Assembly: GCA_963845895.1 (NCBI GenBank)
Contig: CAWJTN010000001.1
Span: 558,001 to 622,000 of the forward strand
Source of the DNA: CAWJTN01 sp963845895
GTDB taxonomy: Bacteria; Patescibacteriota; Microgenomatia; UBA1406; GWC2-37-13
Direction of reading: 5' to 3'
Length of the DNA stretch: 64,000 bases
Of this stretch, positions 8,966 through 17,525 are shown one piece after another (position 1 is the first letter of the stretch; each line of letters opens with the position of its first letter). A model generated the notes under the pieces. It was not told the DNA's origin. It ran no database searches and worked only from the letters and a program-made list of their open reading frames with translations. Both the position numbers and the translations under genes were made by a program.

Positions 8966-9175
8966 TCATCTTCTTGTCCTAATTTCAGAAACACGACATC
9001 TTGGAGTAGAACAAACACATGGTGATGTGCATTTACATGGTTGTGGGGCACACGTCGGCGGTCGACAGGGAACAGGAGGGCCGGGCGGCTTACATGGTTG
9101 AGCTGCAATATCCGCGGTTCCAGTAGTTGAAAACGCTTTAGCGTCTCGCATTGCTGACAAGGCCTCTTTAGACAT
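8966..9175 (-). CDS. Cys/Pro-rich RiPP precursor peptide (candidate linear azole peptide)
   Basis: A 69-residue peptide. The leader-like part is MSKEALSAMRDAKAFSTTG then TADIAAQ. The core after about residue 27 has eight Cys among Pro, Thr, Ser and Arg (blocks CKPPGPPVPC, CAPQPCKCTSPCVC, STPRCRVS). All Cys lie in the core, as expected for YcaO substrates. A strong AGGAGGTG lies seven bases before the ATG at 9175; an in-frame GTG at 9184 overlaps that site and is rejected. First gene of the operon that continues with YcaO, SagB and M16. I do not recognise the sequence; a small Cys-rich metal-binding protein is the alternative. Confidence 0.75.
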   Translation of the reverse strand: MSKEALSAMRDAKAFSTTGTADIAAQPCKPPGPPVPCRPPTCAPQPCKCTSPCVCSTPRCRVSEIRTRR

Positions 9176-9394
9176 TTTTTTCACCTCCTCTCTACAAAGG
9201 TTTATATTTATTTAAAATCACGAAAAAAATCCTTTGGAAAGAATTAGCTAATTTATTAAAAATCTTATTTTCAGGCACATCATAAAATAAGTAGGGATAC
9301 TTTAATGTGTGATGACAAGTTGCGTGGCTGTTTTTTATTTTTTTAGCCATTATGTTTATAAAATATCAGAAAGAATTCTCATGTGTGTGACAGA

Positions 9395-9415
9395 TTTGTC
9401 AAAAAAATTGACAAA
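9395..9415. promoter_or_regulatory. Perfect palindrome, candidate operator
   Basis: TTTGTCAA, five A, then TTGACAAA: 8-bp arms in the 270-bp divergent region between the RiPP precursor and the STAND regulator. The right arm contains the -35 hexamer of the regulator promoter, and the left arm gives TTGACA on the other strand. A bound repressor or activator would therefore touch transcription in both directions. The likely binder is the HTH domain of the adjacent regulator (inference). Confidence 0.6.
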
Positions 9416-9436
9416 TTAACAATCCAATACTATTAT
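9408..9436 (+). promoter_or_regulatory. Sigma-70-type promoter of the STAND regulator
   Basis: TTGACA at 9408-9413, 17-bp spacer, TATTAT at 9431-9436. The ATG at 9446 is nine bases after the -10 box and has no Shine-Dalgarno sequence, so the message is probably leaderless. Confidence 0.65.
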
Positions 9437-9445
9437 TAAGGCAAA

Positions 9446-11617
9446 ATGGACAAAAAGGATGCTTTTGGCAACCTTTTTAAAAAATTTCGTCTTCGTTCAG
9501 GGATAGCGACTTTGTCGGACTTTGCTGATGCTTTAGCTCAAGAGGGATTGGTTTATGAACCGAGCCTTTTTTCCCATTGGCAAAAAGGCGACAGAATTCC
9601 AAAAGACCGAGATTTGTTGATTGCTGTTTTAAGCGTTTTTATTAAAAGAAAAGGCATATCAAATATCGATGAAGCAAATGAACTTCTGGCCGCCGTTAAT
9701 CAAAGAGATCTTAATAAACAAGAACTTACTTTATTTTCAAACAATCTCTTCGAACGGATTCCATTTACGGTTCCGGCAGAGTCTTTATGTTTTATTGGAA
9801 GAGAAAGATATCTAAAGGAAATTAGTTGGCAACTTCTAAAGAAAAATCCGATTTTAATACACGGTGAAGCTGGTGTTGGCAAAACTTACTTGGCAATAAA
9901 AGTTGCCCATACTTTGAAAGATAAATTTAGTGATGGTGCTCTTTGGTACAGATTCGACATTAAAGGCATTGAAAATGTATTAACTGATATAGCAAGTGTT
10001 TTTGGAGAAGATATCTCAAGAATAAGAGATAAAAAAACAAAATCTGAAATGGTTAAAGATCTAATAATGGAAAAAAATCTCTTATTAATTCTTGATAACG
10101 TTGAATCTTTTGCTGAAATTGATTTACTTTTGCCAAAAGAAAAAGAAAAATACTCTCTTTTATTAACATCAAAATATTTTTTTGAATCAACAGGTCTCAT
10201 TAAAAACTTAAAGCTTAAGGGTTTTAATGAGAAGGAATTTTTAGATTTAGCCAAAAAAATCCTGGGACTACCTTTTACATTGGCAAATATAAAAAAAATA
10301 AAACAATTAGGAAAATTAACTGAATATTTCCCCTTAGCAGATACCATACTAATGAAAAGAATAGAGCGGGATCCACATGAGTTAAATAATTTTCTGCGTC
10401 ATTTTGAAAGAGAGATGTCAAGTATGTATAAAGTAGATTATGACAATAAAACACTCAATGATTCTTTAAGACTGACTTTTAAATTGATGTCAAGACAAGA
10501 ACAAAAAGTTTTTATTTCTCTTGGAGTTTTTCACGGCATCGACTTTTCAAAAGAAGCAGTAGCATACATAAACGATATTTCAATAAAAGAAGCCAATATA
10601 GAACTTACAAATTTACAAAAATTTTCTCTAATAGAACATTCTAGCCAAGGTAGGTATAGACTTCACCCAATAATTAAGATTTTTGTGCAGGAAAAGATAA
10701 CTGATAGAAATTTATATAATAGGTTAGCTTTATTTTATGAGAACCTTTTTCTTAAGTTAGGGCGCGGAGTTGCAAGTAATTACGTTTTGGTTGAGACGGA
10801 ATTGGAAAATATCTTTGGAATATTTGACAAATGTTTCGAGCTTGGTATTTATAAAGAAGTTACCAGAATTTGGCAATATTTTGGTCTATTTCTTTGGGAT
10901 ACAGGAAGGTGGACAGAAGTAGGAAAATATGGATACAAAGTAATAGAAACATGTAGGAAAATGAATGATAGCACATCTTTAGCCTCATGTTACATTGATG
11001 AAATGAGTTGGCTTCATCTCTGGCGAGGTGATCTTAGAAAGTCGCAAAGTTATGCCGCTAAAGGTTTAAAAATAGCGGTTAAATTGAAAAATTTCGGACT
11101 CGTAGCATTAGCTAATCAACGTTTAGGAATGGTGTTTCAAGCAAAAGGACAAAATAAAAAAGCAAGGGTAGTTTTAAAAAAGTCTCTTACTATGTTTAAA
11201 CAACTAAAAATTTGGTATAGAATTGCAAACACTCTTCTTTATCTAGGGCATACTTTTAAGAATCAAAATAATCTTTTAAAGGCTAAATATTATTATCAAG
11301 AATCTCGTAAATATGCCAAAAAAACTCAGGAGCATGAAGGTTTAGCTATAGCTTTATACTATATAGGAGATATCCTTTTTTTAGAAAAAAATTTTCATCT
11401 GGCAGAAAAATACTTCGCTAGATCTTTGACAATCGATCAATTAAGACGAAGAAAACCTGGCATCCCTTGGTGTCTCTATGGGCTAGGAAGAGTTAAAAAA
11501 GCATTAGGAGAAAATGAAAAAGCTCATGAGCTGTTTTTACAATCAAAAAAATTATATTTACAGTTGGGAATAAAAGAACAAATAAAAAAGGTGAATGATG
11601 AATTAAAAATTATATAA
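9446..11617 (+). CDS. STAND (NB-ARC-like) ATPase with N-terminal HTH-like domain and C-terminal TPR repeats
   Basis: A 723-residue protein. Residues 1-60 look like an XRE-type helix-turn-helix (FKKFRLRSGIATLSDFADAL, then SHWQKGDRIP). Walker A GEAGVGKT is at 140-147 and Walker B LLILDN at 213-218. A winged-helix region ends near RYRLHPIIKIF. From about residue 450 tandem TPR units follow (SLASCYIDEMSW, LANQRLGMVFQAKGQ, ALYYIGDILF, CLYGLGRVKKALGENEKA). The architecture is that of signal-responsive STAND regulators (AfsR/MalT/XRE-NB-ARC-TPR). It diverges from the azole-peptide operon, so control of that operon or self-control is plausible. A defence role is an alternative. Confidence 0.8.
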   Translation: MDKKDAFGNLFKKFRLRSGIATLSDFADALAQEGLVYEPSLFSHWQKGDRIPKDRDLLIAVLSVFIKRKGISNIDEANELLAAVNQRDLNKQELTLFSNNLFERIPFTVPAESLCFIGRERYLKEISWQLLKKNPILIHGEAGVGKTYLAIKVAHTLKDKFSDGALWYRFDIKGIENVLTDIASVFGEDISRIRDKKTKSEMVKDLIMEKNLLLILDNVESFAEIDLLLPKEKEKYSLLLTSKYFFESTGLIKNLKLKGFNEKEFLDLAKKILGLPFTLANIKKIKQLGKLTEYFPLADTILMKRIERDPHELNNFLRHFEREMSSMYKVDYDNKTLNDSLRLTFKLMSRQEQKVFISLGVFHGIDFSKEAVAYINDISIKEANIELTNLQKFSLIEHSSQGRYRLHPIIKIFVQEKITDRNLYNRLALFYENLFLKLGRGVASNYVLVETELENIFGIFDKCFELGIYKEVTRIWQYFGLFLWDTGRWTEVGKYGYKVIETCRKMNDSTSLASCYIDEMSWLHLWRGDLRKSQSYAAKGLKIAVKLKNFGLVALANQRLGMVFQAKGQNKKARVVLKKSLTMFKQLKIWYRIANTLLYLGHTFKNQNNLLKAKYYYQESRKYAKKTQEHEGLAIALYYIGDILFLEKNFHLAEKYFARSLTIDQLRRRKPGIPWCLYGLGRVKKALGENEKAHELFLQSKKLYLQLGIKEQIKKVNDELKII

Positions 11618-11618
11618 T

Positions 11619-12035
11619 ATTAAACATACGCAAAAAACAAAATTTTTAACTAAAAAGGAAACCGAAATCATTCAAAAAGCTAAAAAACATATTAAAAATA
11701 AATATAAAGCTGAATTTACTAGTATAGCGTCAATCCTTTTGACAAAAAAAGGTAAGATTTACACAGGAATTAATCTTAAGTATAAAAAAATTTGGAAATG
11801 CATCTGTGCAGAAAGAATAACGATAGCCAAAGCGGTTGAAAATAATGATACTGATTTTGACACCATTGTTTCGGTGAAATATAAACCTAAAGAGAATATA
11901 TATTTTGTAGTGAATATGTGTGGAGAGTGTAGACAGATAGCTATTTGTCATAAACCCTTAAAGGTAATTGTAGATGATAAGGGTATTCTCAAATCCATTC
12001 CTATTGAGCAAGCATTTCCTTTTCCTTATCTTTAG
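11619..12035 (+). CDS. Cytidine-deaminase-like zinc protein, start uncertain
   Basis: The frame is open from 11607 and the homologous-looking protein begins well before the only standard start, a TTG at 11739. Residues include TGINLKYKKIWKCICAER (zinc Cys and catalytic Glu as C-A-E) and later NMCGECRQ (C-x2-C), the cytidine deaminase signature. The upstream in-frame part (KKETEIIQKAKKHIKNKYKA then EFTSIASILL) resembles the normal N-terminal helix of that family. No ATG/GTG covers it, so a rare start (ATT at 11619 next to TATAAT) or a damaged 5' end must be assumed. It follows the STAND gene directly. A blasticidin-deaminase-like enzyme is the nearest idea. Confidence 0.6.
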   Translation: MKHTQKTKFLTKKETEIIQKAKKHIKNKYKAEFTSIASILLTKKGKIYTGINLKYKKIWKCICAERITIAKAVENNDTDFDTIVSVKYKPKENIYFVVNMCGECRQIAICHKPLKVIVDDKGILKSIPIEQAFPFPYL

Positions 12036-12847
12036 AAGCTTGTTACGAAAAACTCTGCTGGGATCTGGGGATATGACTGGAAGAGTTGGACTTTTTTGGT
12101 GACGCCAGTCTGCGAGGTGGCGGTTGAGTTAACATATTTACCTTGAGTTCGAAGGTTGTTTCCGTTTCCATCAAGCCCGATTTTGGTTGAACCAGCTAAA
12201 GAACGAACTATGAGAAGTTTATTGTTGGTTGTTGTTAGATTGATTGTAGTTCGATAGCTAAAATTAACACTATCAACATTATAAGAACCAGGCGAGGTTG
12301 GCAGTTTTAGGTTGAGAGGATCTGATAAATTATTGCTTGGATCGATAATATAGCGGTGAATATTATTACTGTTATCGATAAATGTCAGTTCTAGGCTTGG
12401 ATTATCTGTTTCCGATTTAAAATTAATACTTAAATTCCCAGTCCAATAAGAACTAAAGCCAGGAGGGTTTAGCGTGAAATCAGGTGTAGAAAAATAAAAA
12501 GTATACTGTTGATCCTTTTGAAGAAGCGGGCTGACAAAAGTTGTCAAGCTGCTTGGTTTTGTACCCACGGTTGCATTTCCAGTAAAGCCTGTTAAACCAG
12601 GAAGGCCGCCAATCTGCAGAGTAGTACCTGTATTGCTTTTCATTACTGCCTCAATTCCTGCCTCGGCTGCTGCTAGAGCTTTTTGAGATTCTTCTTCAAG
12701 TTTGGTGGTCTGTGTTTCGGTGGTTGACCTAAAAGTTAAAGCCAAAGTTACCGTCATAACAGTAGCCAAAAGCATAACCGTAATTAGTAAAACCTGACCA
12801 CTTTTAGAATTTGAAATTTTCTTTTTATTGTAATTGTTTCCAGTCAT
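12032..12847 (-). CDS. Type IV pilin-like (PilX-like) surface protein
   Basis: A 271-residue protein. A short charged leader is followed by a hydrophobic helix (KSGQVLLITVMLLATVMTVT, about residues 15-34), then ETQTTKLEEESQKALAAAEA. This is the layout of pilX-type minor pseudopilins, although the leader lacks a classic Gly-Phe-Thr-x3-Glu prepilin site. The rest is a Ser/Thr/Asn-rich secreted domain. The ATG overlaps the end of the upstream surface-protein gene by 23 bases, so the two form an operon. Confidence 0.65.
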   Translation of the reverse strand: MTGNNYNKKKISNSKSGQVLLITVMLLATVMTVTLALTFRSTTETQTTKLEEESQKALAAAEAGIEAVMKSNTGTTLQIGGLPGLTGFTGNATVGTKPSSLTTFVSPLLQKDQQYTFYFSTPDFTLNPPGFSSYWTGNLSINFKSETDNPSLELTFIDNSNNIHRYIIDPSNNLSDPLNLKLPTSPGSYNVDSVNFSYRTTINLTTTNNKLLIVRSLAGSTKIGLDGNGNNLRTQGKYVNSTATSQTGVTKKVQLFQSYPQIPAEFFVTSF

Positions 12848-15476
12848 AAGTTGCTGTTGATAAATATGGTAACAAATCTAAGTACATATTCGGGTCAAAA
12901 TAGATAAAGATCGATGGAGAATTATTACTGCTTGGATTTCTTATCCCGGTACCAGTGGGAGAATTATCTACAGCCTGTTGAGAAATTACATTACCTCTAA
13001 TTTCTAACGGTGTTGTTGAGAGAGGAGCGGGTGAAGGATCGGAGAAATTGATTCTATTGGCGACAAAAATTCCATCTGCAATAGTCATATCAGTGTTAAA
13101 AGTTATACTTCCTGTAGATACTATTGCAATTGAAGAAAAGGCATTACTGCTAGGGCCTTGAACATTAAATGAATGATTAGATGTATTTATAGTTACGTCT
13201 CCGTCAACTATTAAAACAGGAACAGTATGACTGGCTCCTCCTTTTACCAACTGATTTTCAATTGAACTGTCGATTGTTACATTACCACCATCATATATAT
13301 TTATTTTTCCTGCAGTAGGATTATGAGGATCTGTTATTGTCACATACTCTTTTCTGGATCTGACATAGTTGATGAAGTCAGAGGGAGTCATGGAGGATGA
13401 ATAGGAGTAGGAAGCTGTACTCCACTGTTTATTGGACACCAAAGGACCAAGGGGGACTGCTCCCAAGTCTATAGAGCCACCTGCTAAAAGAACTCCCGGA
13501 TCAAAGTTAGTCCAATTATCAATAAGATGTTTGTTTCCTGGATCATCCGTTCCAAAAGTTGAAAATGAAGCTGGGATAGGATTGGTGAGCCCCCCTAGTT
13601 TGTTAAACGATGCGTCTCTTAGTTTATACCAAGGGCCTTGGGTTGGAGTAGGTGTTGGGGTTGGAGTATTGGTTGGTGTTGGGGTGTTGGTTGGGGTGGG
13701 AGTTGGGCAGGAAAAGTTGCCACCATCAGTTGGGGTACTCCAGCCAAAAGAGCAGACAGTATGAAGCCACCAATGGTAAGTAGCCCCAGGCGTGGGTGTA
13801 ATATTGTAGGAGGTGCCAGGCACATTATCGTCTACCACATCGCCGGGAAGGATAGGTGGTCCGTACCCATTCCAACCATTAGCAAGATTATCTATACGTA
13901 TAGCATAATGAGATGCACCGGCTGTGGCATTCCATCCAAAACTGGCGGTTGTTCCTGGTGCTGGGCAGGAAGCTGAAAGGCCCGAGGGAGGAGAACAAAC
14001 TTGAGGAGTAGGTGTAGGAGTTGAGGTTGGAGTAGGTGTAAGAGTTGGTGGTAGTGAAACATAAAAAATATTCCCCGAGCAGCCACCAGCCGGCAGCCGG
14101 TGGTCTCCCGTATACCAATTTGTCCAGAGCATCTCCAAAATATCATTGAGGATACCCCGATCGCTGGTGCAACCTGTCACAGAGATTGAAGGACCTGCAT
14201 TGTAACCGCTGGGTGGAGTCATAGTTATTCGATATTCGTTGAAGGGCGTGTAGGTAAATGACCAGGCACCAGTTCCTGCTGTCACAACACTATTGATTGT
14301 TGGCCAGGTAGATCCGTTCCATTGACGAAAAGCTATATTAGCCCCAGAGACTCCGGTTGTAGTGCCATCTAAATAGACATGTCCGGATACTACTGCCGAT
14401 GGAATAGGAGTGGGCGTTGGTGTGCTGGTTGGAGTTGGAGTAGGGGTTGATGTGGGGGTGGGGGTTGGAACGCTTATGGTAAAGGTATTTTTGTCTGACC
14501 CATCACAATAATAGCCTTGCCGATCATGGTAGCTAGCCCTGACAGTATATGTGCCGTTGGCAAGAGCGCTCCAATCATAAGAATAAATAGTGAAAGCATC
14601 AACCCTGGAACCGCTATACATACGTGTCCAAGTACCTCCAAGGTTTATATCATAAAAAATACTATTATCATAGTTAGCAGGATTTACATTTACTCCGCCT
14701 GACTTTACCGTTGTATAAACCCATACGGGTGAGATGGTATCTGTTATAGGACTTGCGCTGTAACTACCAGAAGACCCGTCAGCTGAAAGATGAAGCTGGA
14801 GATTCGTATTGTGGCAGATCCAGTCGAAGGATGGAGCGAAGCTTTCAGTATTGCCATTGGCTACAGAGATGCCACTAGCTGTGTCTGATAGGACGTTTGT
14901 ATGGGTTACGGTTGGTCCCAGATCTCCCCAGTGGGTTACACTTCCCATAATGTATCCGCTAGGAGCGGTAAGGGTAGCTGACCAGTTTACCGAATAATAT
15001 CCTCCAAACCGGCATACGAAAGTTCCACACGGCATCGACGCTCCGTAATCGGTACAAGGAATTCCATTCCCGGTCATGCTTATGCCAAAGCTTCCTGCGT
15101 AGTTTGAACATGACGGGTTGTTAGATATTACTTGAGCTCTTGAATTATAAACGTTTACTGCCAACCACAGCCAACCAGGGCCACCACCATCGCAGGCTAC
15201 ACAAGCACCATTAGAGCAGCAACTGCAGCCGGAGCAGGACCCAGTCCCTGGTGGTTGAGTGGGTTGATTTCCTTGACCAAGCGTTGGGTTAGGTGGTGTA
15301 GTTGGGGCAGGAGGACAGCCAGCGTTACAGGTGCGTGGAACGCATTCTCCTGGGCCAGAATCATACCAGCTATTGCAGCCACAGCAAAGCGCATTGACTT
15401 TGTTTATTTTAGCAAGAAAAAATAGACTTCCAAAGAAAATGATTAAGAAAGATAGAAAAAAAAGAAAACGTCTCAT
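12825..15476 (-). CDS. Large secreted surface protein with Thr/Pro linkers
   Basis: An 883-residue protein with a clear signal peptide (MRRFLFFLSFLIIFFGSLFF). A Cys-rich segment follows (CCGCNSWYDSG, CSGCSCCSNGACVAC). Then come Ig- or CNA-B-like modules (SGHVYLDGTTTGVSGANIAF) separated by PTPTPTSTPTPT linkers. The C-terminal domain (about 640-883) is beta-rich, with GGNVTIDSS, DGDVTINTSN and TGSITFNTDM suggestive of a beta-helix. No sorting signal is visible. It heads an operon with the pilin-like protein and is preceded by a promoter that is duplicated twice nearby. Likely an adhesin or envelope protein. Confidence 0.75.
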   Translation of the reverse strand: MRRFLFFLSFLIIFFGSLFFLAKINKVNALCCGCNSWYDSGPGECVPRTCNAGCPPAPTTPPNPTLGQGNQPTQPPGTGSCSGCSCCSNGACVACDGGGPGWLWLAVNVYNSRAQVISNNPSCSNYAGSFGISMTGNGIPCTDYGASMPCGTFVCRFGGYYSVNWSATLTAPSGYIMGSVTHWGDLGPTVTHTNVLSDTASGISVANGNTESFAPSFDWICHNTNLQLHLSADGSSGSYSASPITDTISPVWVYTTVKSGGVNVNPANYDNSIFYDINLGGTWTRMYSGSRVDAFTIYSYDWSALANGTYTVRASYHDRQGYYCDGSDKNTFTISVPTPTPTSTPTPTPTSTPTPTPIPSAVVSGHVYLDGTTTGVSGANIAFRQWNGSTWPTINSVVTAGTGAWSFTYTPFNEYRITMTPPSGYNAGPSISVTGCTSDRGILNDILEMLWTNWYTGDHRLPAGGCSGNIFYVSLPPTLTPTPTSTPTPTPQVCSPPSGLSASCPAPGTTASFGWNATAGASHYAIRIDNLANGWNGYGPPILPGDVVDDNVPGTSYNITPTPGATYHWWLHTVCSFGWSTPTDGGNFSCPTPTPTNTPTPTNTPTPTPTPTQGPWYKLRDASFNKLGGLTNPIPASFSTFGTDDPGNKHLIDNWTNFDPGVLLAGGSIDLGAVPLGPLVSNKQWSTASYSYSSSMTPSDFINYVRSRKEYVTITDPHNPTAGKINIYDGGNVTIDSSIENQLVKGGASHTVPVLIVDGDVTINTSNHSFNVQGPSSNAFSSIAIVSTGSITFNTDMTIADGIFVANRINFSDPSPAPLSTTPLEIRGNVISQQAVDNSPTGTGIRNPSSNNSPSIFIYFDPNMYLDLLPYLSTATYDWKQLQ

Positions 15477-15484
15477 TAAGTTTT

Positions 15485-15513
15485 ATTATGAAGAAATAGA
15501 AGACTTTTGTCAA
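15485..15513 (-). promoter_or_regulatory. Promoter of the large surface protein (copy 1 of 3)
   Basis: Reverse strand: TTGACA (15508-15513), 17-bp spacer, CATAAT (15485-15490). The ATG at 15476 lies eight bases further, so the mRNA is probably leaderless. Near-identical promoters sit before the orphan signal-peptide ORFs at 17517 and 19630. Confidence 0.65.
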
Positions 15514-15545
15514 GTCCGTGAAGCGAAATTTTTCAAACGGTAATT

Positions 15546-16838
15546 TTAAAAACTAGATTCATTTCCGTGGCGCCGTCTACGATTGGGATTTTGCCATGGT
15601 TCTTTCTTCCTAGTTATACCTAAAGCCGCAAGTCCCATCAAAGGTATTTCTGAACCAATTGGAGGATCATTTAGACGTTTATCAATTTCGAAAGCAATAT
15701 TTCCAAATCTATCTGAAGTTACATTATTAGAGAGTTGGAAATCGATGAAAGTCATGATTGCTTTATTCAGGTAATCTTGAAGTTCCTGCTTAACTTTTAA
15801 ATCAGTTTCTACATTTATCCAATATTGTAAAATAGATATTTCAACTGTCTCGGTTTTACGATCAGTAAATAGGTATTTTTCTATTTCTTTATTTACCACA
15901 TTAGGATCTTTTGAAACAAGATTATTTGGATTAATCGCACCCGTCTTTATATCTCTCCATATTAATACAATGTTCCAGGATTCTTTAGCCCACGCTGCGG
16001 CATTTACTATATTTCTGGCTTTCTGAGTTGTTAGCGCGTAAGAGTCAAAGTTTGGGTCAAGTATTACTTTACCGATACCGTTCGAATCGTTAAAAATTCC
16101 ACTATTACCAACAATTACTGAACCAGGAGCTTCTAAAAACTGCATAGGATAAGAAGGAACAAAAGGTATTAAAGGATTACTTCTGATTGAATCAAAATCA
16201 GAAGGATTCATCTTATCTTGAGGAAAGTTGACCAAGTAGTATCCAACACTATTTCTTATCCAATTTTTATCCCCTTCAATTGTTGCGCTATTTAAATAGT
16301 TATCTAAAAACTGTTGTCTTCCCTCTACGGTATTCATATCAGGTGTAGGTAAGGGAGTTGCCGTATTAATTCTTCTTGTAGCTGTTGAGGTTGCTGTAGG
16401 AGATGGAGTTTCAGTCGAGGTGGAAGTAGATGTATCTGGTGGAGTATTAGTTGGTTCTTCAGTTGGTGGGCTGGTTGGAGTTTCTGTATTGGCAGGTGTA
16501 GGAGTACCAGTTTGTTCAGGAGAAGTTGGGATATTGGTTGACGGTTCACTTGAGGGTAAGGTTGTAGGGCTCTCAGTTGGACCATTAACAACAACAATAG
16601 GTAGAAATATTTCATGAGGAGTATTAGTTGGTGTTCCTTTTGAAGGAAGGATAGGCAAAGAAGGTGCGGCGGCAGGCAATCTTGATTCTGAAGCCAAGGC
16701 ATAACCTGCTGTACCCGCTATCCCTAAGGTTGCTACAGCAAATAAGGCAAAAACCAATTTTCGTTGAACCTCTGGCTTTAAGTGTCGTAAGTCTGGGAAA
16801 TGTCTTGGTTTTAATACCTCTTGCTGGTTTACTGCCAT
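15546..16838 (-). CDS. Thr/Pro-rich secreted protein, paralogue 1 (KPRHFP family)
   Basis: A 430-residue protein. The N-terminus MAVNQQEVLKPRHFPDLRHL is shared with the paralogue at 20862-22172 and partly with that at 17571-18860. A membrane helix follows (about 32-50, LFAVATLGIAGTAGYALAS), then a low-complexity Thr/Pro/Ser linker (about 75-165) and a globular C-terminal domain of about 260 residues. A real Shine-Dalgarno (AGGAG) and leader precede the ATG. Unlike the others this copy lacks the His-Glu pair in the C-terminal domain. No known family is recognised. Confidence 0.7.
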   Translation of the reverse strand: MAVNQQEVLKPRHFPDLRHLKPEVQRKLVFALFAVATLGIAGTAGYALASESRLPAAAPSLPILPSKGTPTNTPHEIFLPIVVVNGPTESPTTLPSSEPSTNIPTSPEQTGTPTPANTETPTSPPTEEPTNTPPDTSTSTSTETPSPTATSTATRRINTATPLPTPDMNTVEGRQQFLDNYLNSATIEGDKNWIRNSVGYYLVNFPQDKMNPSDFDSIRSNPLIPFVPSYPMQFLEAPGSVIVGNSGIFNDSNGIGKVILDPNFDSYALTTQKARNIVNAAAWAKESWNIVLIWRDIKTGAINPNNLVSKDPNVVNKEIEKYLFTDRKTETVEISILQYWINVETDLKVKQELQDYLNKAIMTFIDFQLSNNVTSDRFGNIAFEIDKRLNDPPIGSEIPLMGLAALGITRKKEPWQNPNRRRRHGNESSF

Positions 16839-16887
16839 ATATTTATTTTACTCCTATTTCTAATGTAAAATCGGGATTCGTAATTAT

Positions 16888-16915
16888 ATTATAGGATATT
16901 TATGGAGATTGTCAA
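16888..16915 (-). promoter_or_regulatory. Promoter of paralogue 1
   Basis: Reverse strand: TTGACA (16910-16915), 16-bp spacer, TATAAT (16888-16893), about 50 bases before the ATG, with TAGGAG as ribosome site. The same block (TTGACA, ATATCCTATAAT, then AGAAATAGGAGTAAAATAAA) precedes paralogues 2 and 4, showing copy by duplication. Confidence 0.7.
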
Positions 16916-16928
16916 TCGGAATAGGTAA

Positions 16929-17144
16929 TTATCGTAACTTGGTAAATTCTTCTTCATTAGAGTTTGCTTGTTTAACAATACCTTTAAGTAGTCCTTTTTT
17001 AACATCTTTGGTATGTATAGGAACAGGAATTATCTTATTATCAGAAGGCCTATACATTATAAGGTGACTTCCTGTTTGTCTTTTTGCACTGAAACCAAGT
17101 TTTTTTAAGATCTTGACTACCTCCCTTGGTTTGAATGATACCAT
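16929..17144 (-). CDS. hicA: HicA-type mRNA interferase toxin
   Basis: A 71-residue protein. FKPREVVKILKKLGFSAKRQ followed by TGSHLIMYRP and VPIHTKDVKKGLLKGIVKQA is the HicA double-stranded-RNA-binding fold with the catalytic His in GSH. Its start touches the stop of the HicB gene (one-base overlap). It sits between two paralogous surface-protein genes. Confidence 0.9.
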   Translation of the reverse strand: MVSFKPREVVKILKKLGFSAKRQTGSHLIMYRPSDNKIIPVPIHTKDVKKGLLKGIVKQANSNEEEFTKLR

Positions 17145-17407
17145 TATGGAGCGGAGTAAATAGGATCAGGTACGCTAACTTTTGTAACTACAGCTTCATT
17201 TTTTTCAATCGGTATTTCTTGACCTTGTTCTTTAATTACAGCTAAATATCCAGACATTGCATCCCGCACCATATTTACTGTTTCTTCAAAGGTCTCCCCT
17301 TGAGTTGCACATCCTGGAAGAGTGGGTACAACAGCAACATATCCACCCTCATCAGCTGGTTCAAAAATAACTGTATATTTCAAAATCTTTCTTACTAATT
17401 TTTTCAT
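17144..17407 (-). CDS. hicB: HicB-type antitoxin
   Basis: An 87-residue protein. YTVIFEPADEGGYVAVVPTL then PGCATQGETFEETVNMVRDA is the HicB partial RNase-H-like fold. It precedes and is coupled to hicA. It lacks an added C-terminal HTH domain, so autoregulation may use another route. Confidence 0.9.
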   Translation of the reverse strand: MKKLVRKILKYTVIFEPADEGGYVAVVPTLPGCATQGETFEETVNMVRDAMSGYLAVIKEQGQEIPIEKNEAVVTKVSVPDPIYSAP

Positions 17408-17424
17408 GATTAGATTGTACCAAT

Positions 17425-17517
17425 TTAAAAACTAATTTCAACTCTACTTATTTTTGCAGCAGGAGATAAACAAACTAACAAATGATTAAGAAAGATAGGA
17501 AAAAATAATTTTCTCAT
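17425..17517 (-). CDS. Orphan signal-peptide mini-ORF (copy 2, degraded)
   Basis: A 30-residue frame beginning MRKLFFPIFLNHLL. It is the duplicated 5' end of the 883-residue surface-protein gene, truncated and partly degraded. The complete promoter is retained (TTGACA 17549-17554, 17 bp, CATAAT 17526-17531). It probably marks the edge of a duplicated unit; translation is possible but a function is not supported. Confidence 0.5.
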   Translation of the reverse strand: MRKLFFPIFLNHLLVCLSPAAKISRVEISF

Positions 17518-17525
17518 GCAGTTTT

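Noticed and set aside
9182..9184. GTG start for the RiPP precursor
   Set aside because: It is part of the Shine-Dalgarno sequence AGGAGGTG; the ATG at 9175 has ideal spacing.
13600..14490. Tandem short repeats that could be mistaken for a CRISPR array or VNTR locus
   Set aside because: They are codons of Pro/Thr linkers in the 883-aa surface protein; there are no regular spacers.
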